Source: Magnetominusculus dajiuhuensis
GTDB taxonomy: Bacteria > Nitrospirota > Thermodesulfovibrionia > Thermodesulfovibrionales > Magnetobacteriaceae
Direction of reading: 5' to 3'
Length of the DNA stretch: 31,267 nucleotides
Assembly (NCBI RefSeq): GCF_046044395.1
Contig: NZ_JBJUSG010000028.1
Location: 1-31,267 of the forward strand
Part shown: positions 1 to 7,977 of the stretch, one piece after another
How the letters are laid out: every line of letters starts with the position of its first letter
Numbering within the stretch: position 1 is the first letter of the stretch
Made by a program: the position numbers and the translations under genes
The notes under the pieces: model-generated
Told to the model about the DNA's origin: nothing
Databases searched by the model: none
The model's input: only the letters and a program-made list of their open reading frames with translations

Positions 1-27
1 CTGACTATGCACACTCACAGGCGCACG

Positions 28-53
28 ATTCCGGACAAGCCGGAATGACGGAC
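28..53 (+). repeat. Divergent copy of the GATTCC...GGAATGAC palindromic repeat
   Basis: The copy reads gattccgg-acaag-ccggaatgac: the hairpin arms are ATTCCGG and CCGGAAT, followed by the GACGGAC tail typical of this family in the window. The arm sequence differs from the main CCTGC/GCAGG version, but the outer ATTCC/GGAATGAC is conserved. Confidence 0.55.
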
Positions 54-128
54 TAAGGGTAAATTCACTATTCCTTAGTGCGAAAGTTCAGTTAGAAATG
101 TCTTGGCGTTAGGCGTAGATTATAAAAT

Positions 129-156
129 CTGTCATTCCTGCGAAAGCAGGAATCCA
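129..156 (-). repeat. Short palindromic intergenic repeat, family 1
   Basis: The hairpin arms are ATTCCTGC and GCAGGAAT around a GAAA-type loop, in minus orientation (GTCATTCCTGCGAAAGCAGG...). It pairs with the opposite copy at 252-280. The same core recurs at 13084-13112 and 13230-13255, with a variant at 4757-4785. Repeats with this look are common in intergenic regions of many bacteria; their function is not known to me. Confidence 0.75.
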
Positions 157-251
157 GAAACACCGTTTTACTGTGTGATGATATTTTTTAATAAATTACA
201 TTATTCATCGGAGCTTCCATTTATTATTATGTTGTTCCATGCTTAAAATAA

Positions 252-280
252 CTGGATTCCTGCTTTCGCAGGAATGACAG
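252..280 (+). repeat. Short palindromic intergenic repeat, family 1
   Basis: Same core as 129-156 but in plus orientation (CTGGATTCCTGCTTTCGCAG...). Together the two copies form an inverted pair separated by about 95 bp, an arrangement like the paired REP units of BIME elements. No transposase is visible nearby. Confidence 0.75.
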
Positions 281-337
281 ACTGTTAGATATTACTCTAC
301 CCATATGAAATAGAAATGGAATGAAATAGAATTAGAA

Positions 338-3300
338 TTAATCCCAGCCCCAGCTTATGTCCCGCATTATGTCTTTGAACTCATATATGCGTATCCTGTT
401 TTCAACAGGGGCAAGGGCCGCATTTATCAGTCTCTCAGCCGCTGCGAACTTTGTCAGCTTAATAGGAGTTACCGCCGCACCTCCGCTGATTGGAAACCTC
501 CCCTCAAGCATCCAATATGTCAACAGGCCCAAGTAATAGACTATTGTCTTTTCTACAACATCGTCGCTGTCTAATGTCTTTTCTCGCGATGGATTGACGC
601 AAAACTCGGGCGTCACAAACCAATCTGTCCTGAACGCCGCCCTGTATTTCGAATTCTTACGAATAAATTCCTTATCTATATTGAGCTTAGACAGCCCGTT
701 GCCGGCAAGCAGCACCTTCCCATCATCCCAAAATACGTGCGATGGGTGTAGGTTGGGTATGAACCGAAGTGGCCGCGCCGCACTCAAAAGCACAACAATG
801 GCCGTGAGGATGTCCTTCGCCTTGTGCGGCGCTATCCCAGCCCTGCACAGTGTTCTCAACGATGACGCCCTTATGAGCGGTTCCACCTGCACTATCCATT
901 TCTGGCTCCTGTGCACATTCTGTATCCTCGTAAAACCATCAGGCAGTGCTTTAAAGACCGGGTCGTCGGCTATATTGATATGATTGTTTTTAATAGGAAT
1001 GCACCTCAGCATCACTTCCGTCTTCCTCTCTTGATTGTACGCACTTAGTGAGACAAACATGCCGTGGTCCCTGACTAACCCCATTGCCACGTAATCGGAA
1101 ACCACTACCATTGGAAATCCCCTTCGCGCCAGACAGTCCTTGAGACGCTTGTTTATTAACTGGTCAACCCTTGGCTGAAGCTGCTTGCGTCTGTATGCCG
1201 TCAATATCCCAATCTGATCTCCTATCTGCCTCACTCGGCTGAAAAAATGCTTATCGAAATTTAAAAAATAGGTCTCGATTTTATGCTCAGGCAACCTGTC
1301 CAACACATCCATCTCACCTGTGCCGCAGCCGTCCTCATGTTTCGATAAAATAAACCTGTGCAAATAGTTAAAGGCCGGTTTAAACTCGTTGAGATTGAGG
1401 AACACCCTCGCCAGTTCAAATTTCAGCGCACAAAGTGCGCCGTCGTTCGTTTGAACGTCGTAGTAGTCCCTTTGGAAGAGATGCCTGAGCTGAAAAACAA
1501 GCCAACCGAACAGGCTCACTTTGGCAAGCCTTAAATAGAATATTCGCCTGTACAGAACAAGTATATACCTATAAAACCTCCGCCTCTCACGGTCACTAAG
1601 CTCAACGCCACCTATCACGTTGCTCTCGTACTGGCGCAGTATATCAAGCCATTCCATCGTACCTCTTCTTATCATCTTTGCAAGCAGGATTCTGAATTTG
1701 AAATCCCACGCCTGAGTAGGCGGGTTAGAGAGAAGGCCGACATTATTCAGGTACTCTGTGACAGCCCCGGGTGCAGGGTGGGCGGCAATCACTTTCTTCC
1801 ATTTGCCTTTTTCCCTCCACCCAAAAAACAGCCAATAAAAAAGCCTCAATAACAGCGGGTAGTTAAACACGACTAATATGATGACAGTTAATACGAATAT
1901 CCCCGTTGCCACAGGTATAAAGGCATTGATAACGGCACGAACCATCTGAACCTTGTTGTAAAAAACCGCAACACCCGGCTCTTCCAAAAATTCAGGGTCT
2001 TGTTTCAGTACATAATCTAATTTTTTCTCCACATCTCTATGCAGGACGAACTGAATCAGCGCCGGATAGTCATACAAAGATACCATCTCCATTATATCTC
2101 TTTTAACGGCGGTTAAACTCGATAAAAGCGTCGCCTCTTGTTTGATTGTTTGTTTAAATGCCTTGATTGTCTGCCGAAAATATTGATCACCGGGATATAA
2201 CTCTCCGGCCATGGACATGAGTACATCTGCCCTGTCGTCATTGTGCGACTGAAGGGAGTTCTTTAGTTCCGTAAGCAGGTATTGCATATGCGGCGGTGGC
2301 AGTACCCCCTGGTTAAAATAGTCCGGCATGTTTGGATTTTGCAGGGACAGTTTGATTGCGGGGGCAGACGTAAAGAAAATCCGGTTATCGCCCGTTATGC
2401 TGGTTATGCCGGTCAGGGCAAACTGTCCTCTGCCAACAGGGAAGAGGTATAGTTTATCTAACTGCGGTATGGGTGTGCTGAATTCGGCGAGCTTGCTCTT
2501 CCCGGCGTCTTCGATTCCATAAAGCGTATTATTGTCCTGAGATAAAACCATGGGGATGTACTGGCCATTTTCTGATTTCCTGATGTATAGCGGTATTTGG
2601 TCATAGAGCCTGACCCCGTCGGCAACGGGTGTCTTAGCGAAGTTCCCCGCACTGATTTTCCAAACCGAGTTGGTCTCTATGATATTTAGATATAAAGAAC
2701 AATCAGAGCCGTTGGCACAGAAGGCCGGGAGCTGATTCATAAAGCCATATTGAAGGCCCTTATAGATAATGTCCGGTTTAATAGACAATGTCTTGCCAGC
2801 GGTCACGGTAAGCGTATAGAAATCTACGGTCTTGTTGTACGAAGGGCAGATGAGCCGCCACGTGATGGCGTCCTTTGATTCAGGGCCTTTTATCAGCGTA
2901 GGGGCAACCCGCAGTTCATTCACAAGGGGAAGGGTTACCTGGTCGAATACAAAATCGTTTGATGTGGAGAGAAACACCTGTAAGAAGTATTTGTCTTTAT
3001 AGGTGAAAGGTATAATAAAATCATAAATACCGTCGTCGTTTAAATCTTCTACGACGGCAGATGAGTATGTAGTGCCGTTTACATCAAACTGATAGACATC
3101 TAAAGGTGCCTTATTAGCTAAGCCCTCGCCGTCAATCAGAAAAAGCCCTCTGGCCGCGATAAGTACATCAACATTTCCATCGTTATCGAAGTCGGCAATG
3201 GCCGGCCTTGATACAATGCTGCCGGGGATTGTAACCTCAGTTCTCTTTGTAAACGTGCGGCCATCTATGACCGCGAAAACACTTTTTTCCGCCGTCTTGT

Positions 3301-3649
3301 CATAGTCTGCCAGCTTTGCGAAGGCCAGAATATCGGCGGCGCCTGATTTTTTAGTGTCAAGAAGTATAGGGTCTGCCTTAATGGATTCGCCGATTTTAAT
3401 AGCGTGGGGCCTCTTGCCGTTTGAGTTAATGGCAACGATATAGCCCTTTTTCGTGCCGAAGACGATCTCGGTTTTGCCGTCTCCACGTATATCGCCAAAG
3501 ACGAGTGATGTTGATATCTCACCATATGTGTCAACCCAGTGCTTGTCGTTGTCAGGAGGGAAATCCCACTGGGCGGCATAGGCCATAAGTGGTAAAAGCA
3601 ATACCGGCAACACTTGTATAAACAGTCTGCTACTTAAACGTGGCCACAT
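338..3649 (-). CDS. Membrane protein: periplasmic FG-GAP-like propeller fused to a cytoplasmic pseudokinase
   Basis: This 1103-residue protein starts with a signal peptide (residues 1-25, cleavage near AYA-A). The periplasmic part has FG-GAP/VCBS-like repeats with Asp-rich calcium-type loops at about 52-60, 153-161 (DFDNDGNVD) and 201-209. A transmembrane segment lies at about 577-600, followed by a basic stretch and a helical cytoplasmic region. Residues from about 860 to the end line up with a Ser/Thr kinase fold: the VAIK lysine position is Arg (R882), the HRD aspartate is Asn (N966, followed by HPSH instead of KPxN), DFG is GNG (983-985), while an APE-like TPE (1013-1015) and the following helix pattern remain. 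The catalytic residues are lost, so I infer a pseudokinase that senses or scaffolds rather than phosphorylates. The ATG has no Shine-Dalgarno sequence, but a TATAAT lies 6 nt upstream. The substrate and partner are unknown. Confidence 0.8.
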   Translation of the reverse strand: MWPRLSSRLFIQVLPVLLLPLMAYAAQWDFPPDNDKHWVDTYGEISTSLVFGDIRGDGKTEIVFGTKKGYIVAINSNGKRPHAIKIGESIKADPILLDTKKSGAADILAFAKLADYDKTAEKSVFAVIDGRTFTKRTEVTIPGSIVSRPAIADFDNDGNVDVLIAARGLFLIDGEGLANKAPLDVYQFDVNGTTYSSAVVEDLNDDGIYDFIIPFTYKDKYFLQVFLSTSNDFVFDQVTLPLVNELRVAPTLIKGPESKDAITWRLICPSYNKTVDFYTLTVTAGKTLSIKPDIIYKGLQYGFMNQLPAFCANGSDCSLYLNIIETNSVWKISAGNFAKTPVADGVRLYDQIPLYIRKSENGQYIPMVLSQDNNTLYGIEDAGKSKLAEFSTPIPQLDKLYLFPVGRGQFALTGITSITGDNRIFFTSAPAIKLSLQNPNMPDYFNQGVLPPPHMQYLLTELKNSLQSHNDDRADVLMSMAGELYPGDQYFRQTIKAFKQTIKQEATLLSSLTAVKRDIMEMVSLYDYPALIQFVLHRDVEKKLDYVLKQDPEFLEEPGVAVFYNKVQMVRAVINAFIPVATGIFVLTVIILVVFNYPLLLRLFYWLFFGWREKGKWKKVIAAHPAPGAVTEYLNNVGLLSNPPTQAWDFKFRILLAKMIRRGTMEWLDILRQYESNVIGGVELSDRERRRFYRYILVLYRRIFYLRLAKVSLFGWLVFQLRHLFQRDYYDVQTNDGALCALKFELARVFLNLNEFKPAFNYLHRFILSKHEDGCGTGEMDVLDRLPEHKIETYFLNFDKHFFSRVRQIGDQIGILTAYRRKQLQPRVDQLINKRLKDCLARRGFPMVVVSDYVAMGLVRDHGMFVSLSAYNQERKTEVMLRCIPIKNNHINIADDPVFKALPDGFTRIQNVHRSQKWIVQVEPLIRASSLRTLCRAGIAPHKAKDILTAIVVLLSAARPLRFIPNLHPSHVFWDDGKVLLAGNGLSKLNIDKEFIRKNSKYRAAFRTDWFVTPEFCVNPSREKTLDSDDVVEKTIVYYLGLLTYWMLEGRFPISGGAAVTPIKLTKFAAAERLINAALAPVENRIRIYEFKDIMRDISWGWD

Positions 3650-3655
3650 CCATTG

Positions 3656-3661
3656 ATTATA
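3656..3661 (-). promoter_or_regulatory. -10 box 6 nt before the start of the propeller-pseudokinase gene
   Basis: On the minus strand this reads TATAAT, with only 6 nt to the ATG at 3649. Transcription would begin at or next to the start codon, giving a leaderless or nearly leaderless mRNA. The -35 is weak (TTTACA only at a 19-bp spacing). Confidence 0.45.
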
Positions 3662-3725
3662 TAAATATTCGACAGGTTAATGTAAAAAATATTGCTGCCG
3701 TGGAATTATGGCCGCCGCCGCTACA

Positions 3726-4607
3726 CTACACCATTGTGGAGTTTTCAGAGTAGCCGCGATAGTAACCCTCTACTTTGGCGACATAGTTCTTTGTTTGCTG
3801 CGGCATTTTGTCGGGTCTTCTGTCCAGATTGCCCATACCCCAGTTGTATGCGGCGAGGGCCTGGTGTACATTGCCATCGTACTTATCGAGTAGTTGACGC
3901 AGGTAGCGGCTCCCACCGGCGATGTTTTGTCTTGGGTCATAGCTGTTAGTAACACCAAGTCCTGCCGCTGTTGACGGCATCAACTGCATCAGTCCTTTGG
4001 CGCCTGACCTTGAGCGAGCGCTGGCGTTGCCACCACTTTCGGCAACTATTACCGCCTTTATCAAAGCGGGATCTAATCCATAGTTAGAAGCTGATTCTTT
4101 TATATAACTATCGTATTTATCAAGATTTGCTGACGAAGACGCAACCGCGTCATCACCTGATGAGGCATCAGCGCTATACGACGCCTGTTTGTAAGACCGC
4201 CCGTTGTGCGGCTTATTTGACGCCATTGCGTTGGAATTCCATCTACCGGACGTACCGTGTAATCTTCCCTCGTCCGACATTTGTCTTAATGAACTGTTTC
4301 TGTCTGAGGTTATAGCCGACATATCTGTTTTAAATCCGGTACTGGGAAATACATTCCCACTTTCAGGAAATAAATTCGTATCGTCTATTTTGTCTACCGA
4401 TAAATACGTATCCATAGCGCTCATCACGGGGTCGCTTGATGCAGGGGCTGGCGATGTGGCCTGCTTTCTCCTGTCACCTGCCACGACATTCTGTAAAACG
4501 GCCTTGAAACTGCCGTTTGCGGTGCTTCGAGACCTTGCGGTGGCCGTCTGAGCCCCTCCGGCACTCTGTAGTTCCTCTGTCAACCTATTTTCTATTCGTC
4601 CAAACAT
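3726..4607 (-). CDS. Soluble lytic murein transglycosylase-like protein (SLT domain)
   Basis: This 293-residue protein has a C-terminal SLT (GH23) domain from about residue 160 to 285. The catalytic glutamate is E190 in the ES-GGN motif (AVIVAESGGNASA), followed by GLMQLMPSTA and the AAYNWGMGNLD motif, all typical of lytic transglycosylases that cut the glycan strands of peptidoglycan. The first ~150 residues are polar, Ser/Ala-rich and probably disordered. They show no signal peptide or lipobox, although the enzyme's substrate is periplasmic, so export would need another route (for example through a flagellar or secretion apparatus) or the annotated start misses the true N-terminus. It is followed on the same strand by the propeller-pseudokinase gene after 76 bp. 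No flagellar gene is visible in the window. Confidence 0.85.
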   Translation of the reverse strand: MFGRIENRLTEELQSAGGAQTATARSRSTANGSFKAVLQNVVAGDRRKQATSPAPASSDPVMSAMDTYLSVDKIDDTNLFPESGNVFPSTGFKTDMSAITSDRNSSLRQMSDEGRLHGTSGRWNSNAMASNKPHNGRSYKQASYSADASSGDDAVASSSANLDKYDSYIKESASNYGLDPALIKAVIVAESGGNASARSRSGAKGLMQLMPSTAAGLGVTNSYDPRQNIAGGSRYLRQLLDKYDGNVHQALAAYNWGMGNLDRRPDKMPQQTKNYVAKVEGYYRGYSENSTMV

Positions 4608-4756
4608 GCTATGTTTAAAGCAAATACCATGCCAGTTGCGAAGTCAAGCCATGAGATATTCTTGTACCCCGGCTATTTTTGGAATTCCCATGAAAAAACC
4701 CATATAGATTAAGTAGTTAGTTGTAAAATACTGAGACTCTCCGTATCTGCATCATT

Positions 4757-4785
4757 CTGGATTCCCGTTTTCACGGGAATGACAG
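4757..4785 (+). repeat. Short palindromic intergenic repeat, family 1 variant
   Basis: The arms are ATTCCCGT and ACGGGAAT around TTTC, with the usual CTGG start and GACAG end. Both arms have changed together (CCTGC to CCCGT), so the hairpin is kept, which suggests selection for the structure or a separate subfamily. Confidence 0.65.
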
Positions 4786-4820
4786 ACAGGGGGGAGGCGT
4801 CATTTTATCGTCACAACAGT

Positions 4821-4950
4821 CGGAGTTCTGAAGCCGCCAGCGAGGGGATAATCCCCCGTCTTGGCGGCGGCAGCCGGAATTCAAAGGATACAACGTGGCG
4901 AGATTTATGGGGTGAAGGGGGGGTTACCCCCCCTTCGTCGTTAATCCTTT
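4821..4950 (-). repeat. Family-2 intergenic element, copy A (G7-TTA-C7 hairpin)
   Basis: This element shares with 7736-7845 and 23028-23138 an outer CGGAG/CTCCGG end, a GAAGCCGCC block, a GTGGCGA-ATTTA-GGGGTGAAGG block, the hairpin (arms GAAGGGGGGG and CCCCCCCTTC, here at 4914-4936) and an end reading TTAATCCTTT. It lies in the opposite orientation to the other two. It also carries about 20 extra bases in its middle (around 4844-4864). Here it lies just upstream of the histidine kinase promoter rather than after a stop codon. Confidence 0.7.
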
Positions 4951-4954
4951 TGCT

Positions 4955-4983
4955 TTTATAATCACGCCAATATATGTTACAAT
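4955..4983 (+). promoter_or_regulatory. Promoter of the histidine kinase gene, probably leaderless
   Basis: TTTATA (4955-4960), a 17-bp spacer and TACAAT (4978-4983) preceded by TG one base away (extended -10). Only 7 nt separate the -10 box from the ATG at 4991, and no Shine-Dalgarno sequence precedes that ATG. Confidence 0.45.
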
Positions 4984-4990
4984 CTATCCC

Positions 4991-6847
4991 ATGAACATTG
5001 GTCTTTTAGAGTTTTTCGTTGACCTTCACAAACCCTCTGCCCCCGCTGTGAAAGATGTGCTGCTTGTTGTGAGCGCCGACAAAGAAATTGTCGAATTCAT
5101 TAGCAAGGCCGCGGCGGAGATTGGATGCGAGACACTGTCCTCTGATAGTGCCGTGGAAGGCCTTGCGATATACCGCAAGACAAGGCCGCCCGTAGTTATT
5201 GTTGATGCCGAGTCAATTAGCCCTTCATTCATCGGGGAACTGGGAATTTCAGAAAATGACAACGTCTCAATTGCCGTGCTGGCAACCCATGGAAGCGTTG
5301 GTGATATGGAGCAATATTTCTTATGGAAGCCGCTTAAAGGCGCCGAACTAAAGGGCTTTATCAGGCATTCGCTGCGCCAAAGCCGCCTGATTAATGAACG
5401 TGAGAACATGTTTGCCGTAATGGCAAATTCCATCACGGACGCCTTCGTAATAGTAGATAAAGATTTTAACATCTTGTTCTGGAATAAGGAGGCCGAAAAA
5501 ATATTTCTATATAAGGCCGCCGACGTGATAGGACAAAGTCTGCTAACGTCTATTATACAAGAGAAATACCACCACACACTCTCAAAATACATCGGCCATA
5601 TAACCAAAAACATTGACTACCTGAGCAATAGAAACATCTACGTCATGGCACTGGACAAACAACAACGGGAGATATTCTGTAAGATTAAGATGACGCCGCT
5701 GGAAATCAGAGGGACAGTCCTGGCGGTTATCGCCTTCAGAGACGCCACCGACCTGCACGCAAGACAAGAGCTTACTATGCTCAAGGGCCTCATTGACAAC
5801 CTCGACATTGGTTTTGCCATTGGCGACCCCGAAGGGACGATTATCTACGCCAACTCATGCGTCAACAAACTTCTGTGCCTGGGCAATGCCCCGATTACCG
5901 GCAGGAATGCCAGAGATATTTTCCCCGTATTGGCAGATTTATACATACCGGAGAATCTCGTCAGGCTGGAGAAATACTCAGCCGACCTCACTATAAAATT
6001 CAGCGCCGATGACGTGCTCTATGTCCGCCTGAAATGCGATACTATCTTAAACAGCAGCGGTAGCATCTCAGCCGTGTTCATCACCTGCGAGGATATGTCA
6101 GAATGTATGGAAATAAGAAAGGAGGACGGTTTAGCCCAAGACAAAGAGCTGACTGATAAGTACGAACAACTGCAGATTGAACTCTCCAGACGCAATCTGA
6201 TAGAAGACCGCATGGGCACAACCGTCAAAGACCTCAACATGCTCCTTAAGGAGGTCCACCACAGGGTAAAGAACAATCTCCAGATTATCTCCAGCCTCAT
6301 CAGCCTCCAGTCGGAGACCATTACCGACAACTACCTGCTCAATATCTTTAAGGACACGCAAACCCGTATCAGGGCAATGGCCCTCATTCACGATAAACTC
6401 TATAAATCAACCAACATGTCAAAGTTGAATTTCTCCGAGTACATACAAGACCTTATGGCCGAGCTATACGCCACCTATGAGCATTACATAAGCAGCGTGG
6501 CCTTGAAGGTTGACATAGACCCTGACCTTGACATAGACATAGACATAGCCATCCCCTGCGGCCTGATTATCAACGAGCTGATTACCAATTCAATAAAATA
6601 TGCCTTTCCAAACCGCCACGATGGCGTCATCAGGGTAAGTTTTGCCCGGCATGAAAACGGTAAATACGCCTTTAGCGTCGGTGACAACGGCGTCGGATGC
6701 CCAGCGGGAATAAATTTTAAGACGACCAGATCCCTTGGCCTTCAGTTGGTAAATGATTTGATTACAAGGAAATTGAAGGGTACTATTGACATTGATACCA
6801 ATAATGGGACAAAATACCACATGGAGTTTTATGCTCAGAAATCATAG
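4991..6847 (+). CDS. Hybrid sensor histidine kinase, REC-PAS-PAS-HisKA_2-HATPase
   Basis: This cytoplasmic 618-residue kinase has no transmembrane segment. An N-terminal receiver-like domain (about 18-130) keeps a phosphoacceptor-like Asp (D72 in VVIVDAES) and a KP motif. Two PAS domains follow (about 138-255 and 262-375), then a short coiled coil. The kinase core is of the HisKA_2 type: the EVHHRVKNNLQ motif holds the likely phosphorylated His (H423/H424), and the ATPase domain has the N-box (IINELITNSIKYAF) and DNGVG motif. In known systems such kinases (PdtaS-like) sense soluble signals and phosphorylate a response regulator. The next gene, 9 nt downstream, is a response regulator and the obvious partner. 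The signal is unknown. The receiver at the N-terminus suggests input from another kinase. Confidence 0.9.
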   Translation: MNIGLLEFFVDLHKPSAPAVKDVLLVVSADKEIVEFISKAAAEIGCETLSSDSAVEGLAIYRKTRPPVVIVDAESISPSFIGELGISENDNVSIAVLATHGSVGDMEQYFLWKPLKGAELKGFIRHSLRQSRLINERENMFAVMANSITDAFVIVDKDFNILFWNKEAEKIFLYKAADVIGQSLLTSIIQEKYHHTLSKYIGHITKNIDYLSNRNIYVMALDKQQREIFCKIKMTPLEIRGTVLAVIAFRDATDLHARQELTMLKGLIDNLDIGFAIGDPEGTIIYANSCVNKLLCLGNAPITGRNARDIFPVLADLYIPENLVRLEKYSADLTIKFSADDVLYVRLKCDTILNSSGSISAVFITCEDMSECMEIRKEDGLAQDKELTDKYEQLQIELSRRNLIEDRMGTTVKDLNMLLKEVHHRVKNNLQIISSLISLQSETITDNYLLNIFKDTQTRIRAMALIHDKLYKSTNMSKLNFSEYIQDLMAELYATYEHYISSVALKVDIDPDLDIDIDIAIPCGLIINELITNSIKYAFPNRHDGVIRVSFARHENGKYAFSVGDNGVGCPAGINFKTTRSLGLQLVNDLITRKLKGTIDIDTNNGTKYHMEFYAQKS

Positions 6848-6856
6848 GGGGATATA

Positions 6857-7732
6857 ATGGAACAGACGGCTAATATGCTTGAAGGGGCAATGACATCCGG
6901 GATAAACATCCTCGTAGTTGAGGACGAGATAATCACCGCGCGCGACATAGAGGCAAAGCTGAAAAAACTGGGACACGGGGTTGTCGGCATCGCCTCAAGC
7001 GGCGAGGACGCGATACAAAAGGCCGCTGAGCTGACGCCTGACATGATACTTATGGACATCACGTTAGACGGGAAGATGGACGGCATAGAGGCCTCCATGG
7101 AAATCGAGAAGCACCAGAACGTCCCCATAATATACCTTACCGCCCACACGGACCTAATCACCCTGCATCGTGCTAAGGTAACCGAACCGCACGGCTACAT
7201 AGTCAAACCCTTTACGCAGAGGGACTTGATTATCACTATCAGCATGGCCCTGTATAAACACAGGATGGAGATGAAACTACAGATAATGAACCAGATGCTC
7301 AGCCTATTTTTGGAGCCTATAGCGTTAGAGAAGAAATTACATCGGGCGCTTGAGATGATAGTGTCAATTCCCCGCATGTTTTTACAGACACGTGGCTGCA
7401 TATATCTCGTAGAGAACGACCCTAATGCGCTTACATTGAAGGCGTCTTTGAGTAACTCCGATTGTCCCACCGTAGCGGTTGGGCAGTGCCTGTGCGGGCT
7501 TGCGGCCGCTAAACAAGAGGTAGTCTTCTCGGATAAAATGGACAAGCGCCATCCGCTCATGCAAGACGATATTCCGCATGGACACTACTGCGTACCGATT
7601 CTCGCCGAGGGCGCTCTACTCGGTGTAATGAATATCTACGTGAAAGACGGCCACAAGTATGACGCATCGGAGGAGAATATCCTGACCGCCTATGCCAATG
7701 TCATCGCCAACGCGCTTCACAGCTCAAAATAA
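6857..7732 (+). CDS. Response regulator, REC-GAF
   Basis: This 291-residue protein has a receiver domain at about 14-130: an acidic pocket in VVEDE, the phosphorylated Asp D67 (LMDITL), the conserved Thr in YLTAH and Lys K117 (VKPF). A GAF domain follows (about 150-288). There is no DNA-binding, ANTAR or enzymatic output domain, so the phosphorylated receiver probably acts by controlling the GAF domain or by protein contact. GGGGG at 6847-6851, overlapping the stop of the upstream kinase gene, serves as ribosome binding site. The 9-nt gap argues for cotranscription and a kinase-regulator pair. Confidence 0.9.
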   Translation: MEQTANMLEGAMTSGINILVVEDEIITARDIEAKLKKLGHGVVGIASSGEDAIQKAAELTPDMILMDITLDGKMDGIEASMEIEKHQNVPIIYLTAHTDLITLHRAKVTEPHGYIVKPFTQRDLIITISMALYKHRMEMKLQIMNQMLSLFLEPIALEKKLHRALEMIVSIPRMFLQTRGCIYLVENDPNALTLKASLSNSDCPTVAVGQCLCGLAAAKQEVVFSDKMDKRHPLMQDDIPHGHYCVPILAEGALLGVMNIYVKDGHKYDASEENILTAYANVIANALHSSK

Positions 7733-7735
7733 TAT

Positions 7736-7845
7736 AAAGGATTAACGACGAAGGGGGGGTAACCCCCCCTTCACCCCGTAAATTTCGCCACGTTTTATCT
7801 ATCGCGTTTGGGCTGCCGCTCGTTGGCGGCTTCAGTGCTCCGGCT
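7736..7845 (+). repeat. Family-2 intergenic element, copy B, directly after a stop codon
   Basis: It begins 3 nt after the stop of the REC-GAF gene. The hairpin at 7750-7772 has 10-bp arms (GAAGGGGGGG / CCCCCCCTTC) and a TAA loop, followed by TTCACCCCG, the GCCACGTTTTATCTAT block and the GGCGGCTTC...CTCCGGCT end. Its position and strong GC stem suggest that it can end transcription of the kinase-regulator operon, though no T-run follows the stem. No promoter for the next gene is obvious between 7846 and 7977. Confidence 0.7.
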
Positions 7846-7977
7846 ATCAGAAAACTTTCCTTTTTTGTAATCAGGATTACATAGCCTATGTAATTCAAAT
7901 GACATACTCACGGCCAATCTATCTGTTATCCTAAAATCAAGGATGTAGAAAATTAAAAAAACATGAAGGGGGATAAC

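Larger units (their letters stand above)
1..337. other. Non-coding stretch with three palindromic repeats
   Basis: I see no convincing gene here. The stretch holds three copies of a short palindromic repeat family, at about 28-53, 129-156 and 252-280. The second and third copies face each other in opposite orientation about 95 bp apart, with an AT-rich segment between them. It lies downstream of the stop codon of the large minus-strand gene that ends at 338, so it may contribute to 3'-end formation, but I see no classic hairpin plus T-run. Confidence 0.6.
4608..4990. other. Intergenic region between divergent genes, filled by two repeat families
   Basis: No gene is supported here. The region separates the transglycosylase gene (minus) from the histidine kinase gene (plus). 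It contains a variant family-1 palindrome at 4757-4785, a family-2 element at about 4821-4950, and a promoter-like sequence for the kinase at 4955-4983. Confidence 0.6.

Noticed and set aside
3692..3949. Small plus-strand open frames opposite the transglycosylase
   Set aside because: They are antisense to the conserved SLT domain, with no start signals.
5026..5613. 195-codon minus-strand open frame inside the histidine kinase gene
   Set aside because: It is antisense to the conserved REC-PAS coding region and has low-complexity Ser-rich content; no independent support.
7963..7977. Upstream ATG of the protease gene
   Set aside because: The AAGGGGG ribosome binding site lies between it and the ATG at 7978, and the second start gives a standard signal peptide.
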